A DNA stretch of 64,000 nucleotides from Kordia periserrulae (GTDB taxonomy: Bacteria; Bacteroidota; Bacteroidia; Flavobacteriales; Flavobacteriaceae): contig NZ_QBKT01000005.1 in the NCBI RefSeq assembly GCF_003054265.1, positions 186,001 through 250,000 on the forward strand. The letters are read 5' to 3'. The notes under the pieces were generated by a model. That model saw only the letters and a program-made list of their open reading frames with translations. It did no database searches and had not been told where the DNA came from. Below are positions 1 to 7,636 of this stretch, in pieces. Made by a program: the position numbers and the translations under genes. Positions within the stretch are counted from its first letter, which is position 1. Each line of letters starts with the position of its first letter.

Positions 1-175
1 CATCAAAGGCTTTTTCACCCGATAAATACTTAAACGTATACTTATTTCGGGCGTCACCATCCTCTATAATAGCAACTTCCTTATTGTCAAAAAGAATCTT
101 ATTCTTCTTAATTTTAATTTTTTGACTAATTGCCAAAGCAGGCAACAACAACAATACCACTAAAATGTTTTTCAT
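1..175 (-). CDS. Secreted hypothetical protein, N-terminal part only
   Basis: The window starts inside this gene, so only the first 58 or so residues are visible. Translation from the ATG at 175 begins MKNILVVLLLLPALAISQ, a clear signal peptide for Sec export, and continues with a lysine-rich stretch and then residues typical of a small beta-rich domain. No family is recognisable from this fragment. The C-terminus lies to the left of the window. There is no gene between it and the Rrf2 regulator on the other strand, so the two are divergently transcribed. Confidence 0.7.
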   Translation of the reverse strand, partial: MKNILVVLLLLPALAISQKIKIKKNKILFDNKEVAIIEDGDARNKYTFKYLSGEKAFD

Positions 176-509
176 TATCAATATTTAATTTAAAATCAAT
201 TGGCGACTAAATTACTAAAAATAAAAGTGCACAGAATGAGAATGTTAGAGTATTTACTTCATAATCGAGGTTTAAAATGCTCCGGCGCTTGTCCAAAGTA
301 GTAGACTAAGTGAAGGGAAGATGTGTGAGTTTTTGATGAAAAACCAGCATTAATGATTTTATAGTACAAAAAATTAAAAAAATGAATACGATTGTGGTTA
401 ATCTGTCAGATAATTAACATTTTCTTTGTTTTTGTGAAACATCCCGTTATTTTTGTGCCTAAGATTGTAACGCCTCGAAAATGTTCCCACATATCAGAAA
501 ACTAGTCAC
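176..509. other. Divergent intergenic region
   Basis: This 334-bp gap separates the partial secreted protein from the Rrf2 regulator. It is A+T-rich. The only element I can support in it is the promoter at 425-455; no open frame with a convincing start, no hairpin and no RNA gene were seen. Confidence 0.5.
425..455 (+). promoter_or_regulatory. Bacteroidota-type promoter of the Rrf2 gene
   Basis: TTTG at 425-428 and TATTTTTG at 448-455 are separated by 19 bp, matching the Bacteroidota housekeeping consensus (TTTG, about 19-21 bp, TAnnTTTG). The ATG at 510 follows about 55 bp downstream. This is the best-formed promoter in the window. Confidence 0.65.
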
Positions 510-923
510 ATGTTGTCTAAAAAAACAAAATATGGGCTTAAAGCATTAAGTTATATTGCTAATAAAGGCGATGATGCTCCAGTACTAATCTCAGAAATTG
601 CTACAGAAGAAAATATCTCAAAAAAATTCTTGGAAGCCATTCTGCTTCAACTCAAAAACAACGGTTTATTGGGCTCAAAAAAAGGAAAAGGAGGCGGTTA
701 CTATTTGATAAAAACTCCCAAAGAAATCAAAGTCGCTTCACTCATCCGAATTTTAGAAGGTCCTATTGCGATGTTGCCCTGCGTGAGTTTAAATTTCTAC
801 GAAAAATGTGACGATTGTAAAGATGAAACGCAATGTGGATTGCATCACATTATGATTGAAGTCCGCGATAATATGTTGGCAGTTTTAGAAAACAAAACTT
901 TAGAAGATTTGACGAGTTTATAA
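510..923 (+). CDS. Rrf2 family transcriptional regulator
   Basis: A 137-residue protein with the Rrf2 layout: an N-terminal winged helix-turn-helix (residues 1-65, including ISEIATEENISKKFLEAILL and the glycine-rich wing GKGGGYYL), followed by a linker helix. Four cysteines (91, 100, 103, 109) lie where IscR, NsrR and CymR relatives carry cluster-binding or sensing cysteines. Their spacing is not the exact IscR pattern, so an Fe-S or thiol sensor is likely but unproved. The protein should bind DNA as a dimer. A strong promoter sits just upstream. The next gene, argS, is co-directional but has its own TATCTTTG element, so the regulator is probably monocistronic and its targets are not evident here. 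Confidence 0.88.
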   Translation: MLSKKTKYGLKALSYIANKGDDAPVLISEIATEENISKKFLEAILLQLKNNGLLGSKKGKGGGYYLIKTPKEIKVASLIRILEGPIAMLPCVSLNFYEKCDDCKDETQCGLHHIMIEVRDNMLAVLENKTLEDLTSL

Positions 924-971
924 ATCTGAATTATCTCTCACAACTTTTCGTCAATCCTTATCAATAATTGA

Positions 972-979
972 TATCTTTG
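972..979 (+). promoter_or_regulatory. TAnnTTTG promoter element of argS
   Basis: TATCTTTG lies 24 bp upstream of the ATG at 1003, which would give a 5' leader of roughly 15-20 nt. No clear TTTG element is visible upstream, so this is only a partial match to the consensus. Confidence 0.45.
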
Positions 980-1002
980 CATCTTAAATTTTTTTGAGAA
1001 TC

Positions 1003-2781
1003 ATGAATATTCAAGAAGTATTAACAGCAAAAGTCAAAGAAGCATTTGAAAACTTATACAGTGCCACATTAGATACTGTAGAGTTTCAAGCAACCCGAAA
1101 AGATTTTGAAGGAGATATTACCGTAGTTGTATTTCCGATGTTACGCGTTAAAAAAATGAATCCTGCACAACTCGGCGAAGAGTTAGGGAACTTTTTAGTG
1201 GAACATGTTGCTGAGGTACGTCGCTTCAACGTGGTCAAAGGATTTTTAAATCTCGTGATTGACGATGCGTATTACTTAAATTTCTTCGCGAAGAGTACTG
1301 AAAATGAAACGTTCGGACATGCAACTCAAAAAGCTGGAGAAGCTGCTGTAATGGTAGAATATTCATCACCAAATACCAACAAACCCTTGCACTTAGGACA
1401 CATTCGAAACAACTTGTTAGGATATAGTGTTGCCGAAATCATCAAAGCTTCTGGAAAAAAAGTATACAAAACCCAAATCATCAACGATCGAGGAATTCAC
1501 ATCTGTAAATCCATGTTGGCTTGGAAACGCTATGGAAATGGCGAAACACCTGAATCCACAGGTATCAAAGGTGATAAGTTAGTTGGAAATTACTATGTGA
1601 AATTTGATAGTGTTTACAAGCAAGAAATTGTAGAATTGGTAGCCAACGGAATGCCAGAAGAAGAAGCAAAAAAGCAAGCGCCGATTTTGTTGGAAGCACA
1701 AGAAATGTTACGTAAATGGGAAGCAGGCGATGCTGAAACGGTGGCGTTGTGGAAGCAAATGAATCAATGGGTATATGATGGTTTTGCGGTGACGTATAAA
1801 AACCTAGGTGTTGATTTTGATGCCTTATACTATGAAAGTGACACCTATTTATTAGGAAAAGATTTTGTCGCGGAAGGTTTGGAAAGCGGTGTTTTTTATA
1901 AAAAAGAAGACGGTTCTGTGTGGTGCGATTTGACTGATGAAGGTTTGGACGAAAAAATCGTATTGCGTGCCGATGGAACTGCGGTATACATGACACAAGA
2001 CATCGGAACGGCAATTCAGCGTGTAAAAGACTATCCAGATGTAGGAGGAATGATTTACACAGTTGGGAACGAACAAGATTATCACTTTAAAGTACTGTTC
2101 TTAATCTTGAAAAAACTTGGATTCGATTGGTCTAAAAATCTCTATCACTTATCCTATGGAATGGTGGATTTGCCAAGCGGAAAAATGAAAAGTCGTGAAG
2201 GAACTGTGGTAGATGCGGATGATTTAATGATTGAAATGGCAGCAACCGCCAAAGAAATTTCACAAGAATTAGGAAAACTAGACGGATATTCTGAAGAAGA
2301 AAAAGAGGAACTCTACAAAATCATCGGAATGGGCGCGTTGAAGTACTTTATCTTAAAAGTAGATCCCAAAAAACGTATTCTATTTGATCCAAAAGAATCG
2401 ATTGATTTTGCAGGAAATACAGGGCCTTTCATTCAATATACCTATGCGCGTATTCAGTCCATCTTGCGTAAGGCAGATTTTGACTATTCCAAAGAAATCG
2501 CTGGAATTGATTTAGACATTCGCGAAAAAGAAATACTAAAGCAATTGCAAGGCTATCCAGATGCCGTACAATTGGCAGCTAACAATCAAAGTCCAGCAGT
2601 CATTGCCAATTACACCTACGATTTGGTGAAATTGTATAATTCGTTCTTCCAAAACATTTACATCTTAGGTGAAGAAAACCAAGACAAAAAAATATTCAGA
2701 GTTCAGTTGTCTAAAAAAGTAGGCGACACCATAAAATTAGCCTTTGGTCTGTTGGGAATTGAAGTTCCTGAGCGCATGTAG
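1003..2781 (+). CDS. argS: Arginyl-tRNA synthetase
   Basis: This class Ia enzyme charges tRNA-Arg with arginine in the cytoplasm. The HIGH signature appears as HLGHIRNN (after the SSPNTNKP stretch), the KMSKS loop as KMKSREG, and the C-terminal anticodon-binding helical domain ends in the family-typical EVPERM. The length of 592 residues is normal. I prefer the ATG at 1003 (MNIQEVLTAKVKEAF) over an upstream in-frame TTG at 994, because relatives start at this point and the promoter lies close by. A strong hairpin terminator follows at 2810. Confidence 0.97.
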   Translation: MNIQEVLTAKVKEAFENLYSATLDTVEFQATRKDFEGDITVVVFPMLRVKKMNPAQLGEELGNFLVEHVAEVRRFNVVKGFLNLVIDDAYYLNFFAKSTENETFGHATQKAGEAAVMVEYSSPNTNKPLHLGHIRNNLLGYSVAEIIKASGKKVYKTQIINDRGIHICKSMLAWKRYGNGETPESTGIKGDKLVGNYYVKFDSVYKQEIVELVANGMPEEEAKKQAPILLEAQEMLRKWEAGDAETVALWKQMNQWVYDGFAVTYKNLGVDFDALYYESDTYLLGKDFVAEGLESGVFYKKEDGSVWCDLTDEGLDEKIVLRADGTAVYMTQDIGTAIQRVKDYPDVGGMIYTVGNEQDYHFKVLFLILKKLGFDWSKNLYHLSYGMVDLPSGKMKSREGTVVDADDLMIEMAATAKEISQELGKLDGYSEEEKEELYKIIGMGALKYFILKVDPKKRILFDPKESIDFAGNTGPFIQYTYARIQSILRKADFDYSKEIAGIDLDIREKEILKQLQGYPDAVQLAANNQSPAVIANYTYDLVKLYNSFFQNIYILGEENQDKKIFRVQLSKKVGDTIKLAFGLLGIEVPERM

Positions 2782-2809
2782 CCATTAGAAAAGCTAGTAT
2801 AAAAACTAT

Positions 2810-2845
2810 AAAGCACATATTCTTTGGAGTATGTGCTTTTATTTT
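2810..2845 (+). terminator. Rho-independent terminator after argS
   Basis: AAAGCACATA at 2810-2819 pairs perfectly with TATGTGCTTT at 2830-2839. The loop is 10 nt and a T-rich tail follows. Confidence 0.8.
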
Positions 2846-2882
2846 TTGTTTTCGAGATAAACTTAAAACTCTACCCAAAAAC

Positions 2883-3338
2883 TCAATGTTGACTTTCGGC
2901 AAGAGCTACTCTTTTGGAATAGAGCAGATCCAATAACTGCATTTTATTTTTAATTTGTAGTAAAGCAGAAAATTGGAATTCTAGACTTTTAATAAGAAAG
3001 ACTGAATTACTTTTAGTTAATTCCAAACTACGCAATCTTTCATATAAACTATCAGACAAATTTTCATTGTGAGTTTCCTTTAAATGCGCCAGATACTTAC
3101 TAAAGGTCATATCTTTAAATAAGAGCTTATCGGAAGCATTCGCTTTTAAAATATAATTTTCTATATCTAGTTGAACTTCTTTAGACAGCTTTTGAGTTGC
3201 TTTAAATCGTACTTCTAAAGGATCGATATATTCTTCTTCTTTCTCTTCTTCTTTTTCTTCTTTGCGTTTATGAAAGAAAAAGTATTCAACAGCAATCATT
3301 ACAATTATAAACCCTAAAATTCCAATAGTTACTTCCAT
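2883..3338 (-). CDS. Single-pass membrane protein of unknown function
   Basis: From the ATG at 3338 the protein is 151 residues: a short exterior N-terminus, one transmembrane helix (VTIGILGFIIVMIAVEYFFF), a highly charged KEEKEEEKEEE linker, then a soluble helical cytoplasmic domain of about 110 residues. An in-frame ATG at 3398 would add a second hydrophobic stretch; the later start is chosen because it gives a normal signal-anchor protein. I recognise no family. It lies between the argS terminator and the TonB-receptor gene and is co-directional with the latter, about 80 bp from its end. Confidence 0.6.
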   Translation of the reverse strand: MEVTIGILGFIIVMIAVEYFFFHKRKEEKEEEKEEEYIDPLEVRFKATQKLSKEVQLDIENYILKANASDKLLFKDMTFSKYLAHLKETHNENLSDSLYERLRSLELTKSNSVFLIKSLEFQFSALLQIKNKMQLLDLLYSKRVALAESQH

Positions 3339-3421
3339 GTATTTTAAAATTATGATAATATATTTAAAAATCAAAGAGGTACGTAAGATTTTAATCACAT
3401 TTTATAACATGGTGATATAGT

Positions 3422-5728
3422 TTAAAAATCAACCCGAAAACTCAAATTGGGCGTAATGCCTAAGGCACGATTTTGAATTTGAGAAACCACATCATTGTCC
3501 AAATTGTAGTATTCGTTTAAGACGTTTTGTTGGTTGAAAATATTCCAGATAGAGAGTCCAATTTTAGAATATATTTTCTTCTTTTTAGACAAAGTAAAAC
3601 GATAGGTTGATGAAAAATCCGTTCTAAAATAGTTTTCTAAGGTTGCTGCATTTGGTGCGTTGTAGTTGATTTCACCATTTGTGACTTCTGGCGTTCCAAC
3701 GGTGGTGTTGGGAATTCCTGTGCGGAAGTAACTTCCCAATGAAAACTCAAATTGTTTCCATGAATAGGTTGCGCCTAATGTGAGATTGTGTGTAATGTCA
3801 ATATTATTTGGGAACGAATTTCCATTGTTGAGTGAGGAGAATTCATAATTGTTTTTGCTGATAGAATAACTCAACCACGTATTCAAATCGTACCATTTTT
3901 TGTTGAATAAAAAGTCAATTCCGTAGGTTGTATAGCTTCCTACCGCATTCACAAATTGAAACTGATTTTGAAACCCTTGACTTCGCGTGGTAATGCCGTC
4001 AACATCTTTTATATATGCTTCTGCCGTAATCAACAAATTATTTTTGGTGTATTGCACGCCAACAGACGCTTGTTTGCTTTCAATCAGTGGAATAGAAGTG
4101 CCGTTTGCCAAAGTCCAACGACGTTTTTCCACACCTAAAAAATCATTTTGTAAGTCAATTACTTGTGAGATGGCTTGACTTTTAAATTCACCCAACACCA
4201 ACACACTAAAATAATTAGAGAATTGCTGTCGAAAACTCAATCGTGGTTCCCAACGGAATTTGTCAATCTTTCCATACTGATTCGCGCGAAATCCCAAAGT
4301 TAACATGGTGCGATAACTGTCTGAAAAATAATGAACTTCTGAATACAAGGCGTGATTTCGCATGACATCTTTACGTTCGCTGCGAAATTGCGGATTGCTC
4401 ACATCTTGAATGTTGGTAATGCCAATTTCAGAAAACTGATAGCCGCTTTCTACGGTAAAATTTTCATCAATTCGGTATTTGGTATGAAATTTTATAGAGC
4501 TATCTGCCAAATCATTTTCCTGAAATAATCGCTGATTGTCCGCAATGTTGAAGTTGGTGGCTTCCAAATTGTAATTTGAAGTGTACAACTGTACTTGGGT
4601 AGAAAATGCAGGATTCCATTCGCGAAAATAGGTCAGTCCAGTTGCCAAGTTTCGTTGTGTAATGCCACTATTGACGGTGAGTTGTCTGTTGTTCAAAGTA
4701 GCTTCTTCTGTATAGCTTAAATCGTTGAAAATATTCAAAAAGCTAAACTGTAAATTTTCAGTTTTAGAAATATCATAAATAAACTTTGCGCCCACATCGT
4801 AAAAATAAAAATCTCTATCGGTCGTCGTCGTTCTATTGGTTTCTTGATTGTTGTTGGTGATGTCAGTATCTTGAAAAATTCGATCAAAATAAATGGCGTA
4901 GGTTGGTGTTTCTAGCAAATCGGTAATCGCTCTTCGTGCTGAAACCTGTACTTCCATCTTTTTGTTGAGCGGTACTTTGCCAAAACCATCAACGTGAATT
5001 AGGTTCAATCCCGCGCCAGCGATTAAAGAATCATTTACATGTGCGTCCAAATCCATTTGAATCATTCCAGAAACGCCATCGCCGTGTTGCGCGCTGGTAC
5101 CGTTTTTTGTCACGGTAATTTTCTTTAGGAAATACGGATTAAATGCAGAAATCAACCCGAAAAAGTGTCCAGATTGATACATTTTAATATCGTCCCACAA
5201 TAAAATATTTTGGTCGTTTGTACCGCCGCGAATGTTGATGTTAGAAACCGTTTCGTTTACGCTAGAAATGCCAGGCAAAGCTTGAATCGTTAATAATACA
5301 TCAGGTTCGGTAACGCCAGGAAGAATGCTGAAATTTTTAGGTTTTACGGTAATTTGTCCATTTCTATTCGTAGAAATTCCCGACGCAATATATTCGGTCA
5401 AATACACTTCGTCCAACTCTTGAATTTGGTCTATAAAAACCGTAATAGCAATGTAGCGTTCGTTGATAATGGTAAAGCGCAAGTTGGTTTCCTGCTCAAA
5501 ACCGTCTAACAATTCTTGTAATGAAATTATTTTTTTTCTTGGCGTAACTACAACCGTATCGAGCGTATTATCGACATACGAAAAAACGACATCGTATTGC
5601 TTTTGGATGCTGGGTAATAATTTGGACAGTAAAATTTTATTCTCTTGATTTTCTTGTGCGATAAGACACTGAAAACTAAGAAAGAAGCATAGAAAAGTGA
5701 AAAAAGTGAGTACGCGTTTTTTAATCAC
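3422..5728 (-). CDS. FecA-like TonB-dependent receptor with STN domain
   Basis: An outer-membrane receptor of 768 residues. After a signal peptide (to about residue 24) comes a secretin/TonB short N-terminal (STN) signalling domain (about 33-95), then the plug (about 105-230, including NINIRGGTNDQNILLWDDI) and a long beta-barrel ending in F (SFRVDF). In FecA-type systems the STN domain contacts an anti-sigma protein when ligand binds. That partner, FecR, is encoded immediately upstream with an 8-bp overlap, and an ECF sigma gene precedes it. No SusD-like partner is present, so the ligand is unlikely to be a typical Sus polysaccharide. It cannot be named from sequence. Confidence 0.88.
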   Translation of the reverse strand: MIKKRVLTFFTFLCFFLSFQCLIAQENQENKILLSKLLPSIQKQYDVVFSYVDNTLDTVVVTPRKKIISLQELLDGFEQETNLRFTIINERYIAITVFIDQIQELDEVYLTEYIASGISTNRNGQITVKPKNFSILPGVTEPDVLLTIQALPGISSVNETVSNINIRGGTNDQNILLWDDIKMYQSGHFFGLISAFNPYFLKKITVTKNGTSAQHGDGVSGMIQMDLDAHVNDSLIAGAGLNLIHVDGFGKVPLNKKMEVQVSARRAITDLLETPTYAIYFDRIFQDTDITNNNQETNRTTTTDRDFYFYDVGAKFIYDISKTENLQFSFLNIFNDLSYTEEATLNNRQLTVNSGITQRNLATGLTYFREWNPAFSTQVQLYTSNYNLEATNFNIADNQRLFQENDLADSSIKFHTKYRIDENFTVESGYQFSEIGITNIQDVSNPQFRSERKDVMRNHALYSEVHYFSDSYRTMLTLGFRANQYGKIDKFRWEPRLSFRQQFSNYFSVLVLGEFKSQAISQVIDLQNDFLGVEKRRWTLANGTSIPLIESKQASVGVQYTKNNLLITAEAYIKDVDGITTRSQGFQNQFQFVNAVGSYTTYGIDFLFNKKWYDLNTWLSYSISKNNYEFSSLNNGNSFPNNIDITHNLTLGATYSWKQFEFSLGSYFRTGIPNTTVGTPEVTNGEINYNAPNAATLENYFRTDFSSTYRFTLSKKKKIYSKIGLSIWNIFNQQNVLNEYYNLDNDVVSQIQNRALGITPNLSFRVDF

Positions 5729-6617
5729 GTTTTAGAATAATCGAATGTTGTTTTTTCTGATACTTCAAGTTAAACGGTAATGTAATGGATTGTAGTGCGG
5801 TATCAATATTTGTATGCGTGAAACTTCCAGTAACTATTTGAGAAGTGTCAATATTTTTGGCTTCTACCGTTACATCATATTGTCGTTCAAACTCTTGAAT
5901 AACTTCCTGTAAAGGTAAACTTTTAAAAGAACTTTCATTGCGAATCCACGTAGGTTCTTTCAGATTTTCTTTTTCGTAGCGAAATTCTTTCCCATTCAGT
6001 ATTCCATAGCTTTCTCCTGGTGATAATACCACGCTTTTGTCGTTGTGCGTCACTTTTACAGAACCTTCATAGCAAAACACTTCAAACAAGTGATTGCGCT
6101 GTTTTACGTTAAATTCAGTTCCTAAAACAGTGACAATCCCGTCGTCTGTTAGCACACTAAAAGTCTTTCCTTTTGCGACTTTAAAATACGCTTCTCCATT
6201 GAGATTGACTTCCCGTTTGTCTGTCCACGTATCTTTATCAAAAGACACGCTAGAAACCGCATTGAGCATTACTTCGGAAGTATCGGGCAATTCGATGCGT
6301 GTTTTATGTGCCACTACCGTTTCATGCGTTGTGAGTGTTGGTAAGGTGGCATAAAAATAAGTGCCAAACCCGATGACTAATATGGCGGCAATTTTAAGCA
6401 AAGGCATCAACCAAGTCGTCGACTTTGGGGTATCTTTTTTTGTAGTCGTTACAGTATTGTATGCCGAATTTACGTCTACTTCAGGCGCTTTAAAATACTG
6501 TAAAGCGGTTTGCATCTTGGTCAATTCCTCGTAATCGTCAAGCTGTTTAAAAGCTTCCAATTCCTCAGGAGTCAACGCATGATCCAACCATTTCTGAATT
6601 AATTCTTCTCGTTTCAT
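5721..6617 (-). CDS. FecR family anti-sigma factor
   Basis: A 298-residue inner-membrane anti-sigma regulator. The N-terminal cytoplasmic segment (1-70, starting MKREELIQKWLDHALTPEEL) should hold the sigma factor. One transmembrane helix (about 73-92) is followed by the periplasmic FecR domain (about 100-195, with the ELPDTSEVMLNAVSSVSFD and GEAYFKV signatures). The C-terminal DUF4974 domain (about 225-295) resembles an STN fold and is the likely contact for the receptor. The gene overlaps the receptor gene by 8 bp, implying translational coupling. It is separated from its sigma gene by 385 bp of repeat-rich DNA, which is longer than usual for this gene pair. Confidence 0.93.
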   Translation of the reverse strand: MKREELIQKWLDHALTPEELEAFKQLDDYEELTKMQTALQYFKAPEVDVNSAYNTVTTTKKDTPKSTTWLMPLLKIAAILVIGFGTYFYATLPTLTTHETVVAHKTRIELPDTSEVMLNAVSSVSFDKDTWTDKREVNLNGEAYFKVAKGKTFSVLTDDGIVTVLGTEFNVKQRNHLFEVFCYEGSVKVTHNDKSVVLSPGESYGILNGKEFRYEKENLKEPTWIRNESSFKSLPLQEVIQEFERQYDVTVEAKNIDTSQIVTGSFTHTNIDTALQSITLPFNLKYQKKQHSIILKRD

Positions 6618-7002
6618 AATCGTTACTTATCTATATAACAACTTACTATGTAAAATTCCCCTGTGTTTTTTAAGTATTCAGTACTGAGATATTCGTATTG
6701 AGATTGTTTTCATTAAAATGAATCGCTTCATAGCAGATTTCGACACAAAATCGCTGCGAGATTTCACTCAATCTGACGTTTGGCAATCAAACACATCAAA
6801 AATCAGCAATTGGCAATTATCAATCAAAACCGTCACTTCGAGTGAATTTGTGTAACAAATTCGTATCGAGAAGTACTAGGAAAACGAATGTTTCACAGCA
6901 GATTTCGATACAAAATCGCTAGGCGATTTCACTCAATCTGACGATATGAAATCAAACAAATCAAAAATCAAAAATCGTCAATCGTCAATCAAAAATCGTA
7001 CA
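6618..7002. repeat. REPIN/MITE-like palindromic repeats between fecR-like and sigma genes
   Basis: A full element spans 6831-6943: it opens CGTCACTTCGAGTGAATTTG, turns at about 6875-6895, and closes with GATTTCACTCAATCTGACG, so the two ends are imperfect inverted repeats. The right half occurs a second time at 6719-6779, making a truncated direct copy. The stretch 6961-7000 is built of short AATCGTCAATC/AAAAATC repeats and runs to the stop codon of the sigma gene. The same element type occurs at 26853 and 41425. Confidence 0.7.
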
Positions 7003-7518
7003 TCACAACTCCTCAATCTCTTCTCGTAGCTTTGCCAGCGCTCTGTAAATACGTTTTTCCACTGCTTTAGTGGAAATATCCAAAATAGCTGCAATTTCTT
7101 TGTGACGTTTTCCTTCCACACGATTCATCAAAAAAGCAACGCGTTCCGATTCGGTCAAATTTCCAATGGCGCGTTGTAATTTTTGTAAATATTCTTGCTC
7201 TTGCATTAAAAATTCGGGACTCTCGTTGGTATGCGATTTTGGCTTTATTTTTTGATGTTGCAATACTACTTTGTGATGTTTTACTTCGTTCAGCATCAAA
7301 TTATTGCCAATCGTAAACACATAGCTTTTGGCTTTTTCGGGAGAAACTTTTCCACAATTTTGCCACAACTTCGTAAAAGCTTCCTGCGTTTTATCTTCGG
7401 GATTCAAATAATCACCAAACTTATAGTACAAATACGAATACAAACTTTGGTAATGCTTCTTAAAAAAACTAGAAAACATCACCTCATTACAAATAGTATC
7501 TTGGAGCGATTTTGGCAT
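7003..7518 (-). CDS. ECF (sigma-70 family) RNA polymerase sigma factor
   Basis: A 171-residue sigma factor with region 2 (about 18-85, including NPEDKTQEAFTKLWQN) and region 4 (about 115-168, the helix-turn-helix with HKEIAAILDISTKAVEKRI). It belongs to the Bacteroidota FecI-like group that partners FecR-type anti-sigma factors. The gene order sigma, anti-sigma, TonB receptor on one strand is the classical cell-surface signalling arrangement. The likely targets are the receptor and perhaps the divergent lipoprotein gene starting 118 bp away. Confidence 0.92.
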   Translation of the reverse strand: MPKSLQDTICNEVMFSSFFKKHYQSLYSYLYYKFGDYLNPEDKTQEAFTKLWQNCGKVSPEKAKSYVFTIGNNLMLNEVKHHKVVLQHQKIKPKSHTNESPEFLMQEQEYLQKLQRAIGNLTESERVAFLMNRVEGKRHKEIAAILDISTKAVEKRIYRALAKLREEIEEL

Positions 7519-7636
7519 TTAGGTTGGCTTAACGATGGACTAAAAGTAAACATAAATTTTTTATAAATAAAAGGTAGGAATTTTACTGTTTGAGTTGTTC
7601 AATAGATAGCATACTAAAAGAGTAGACTAGTATTTT

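Noticed and set aside
1565-2014. Minus-strand frame inside argS
   Set aside because: Shadow of the argS reading frame; no start context and no domain.
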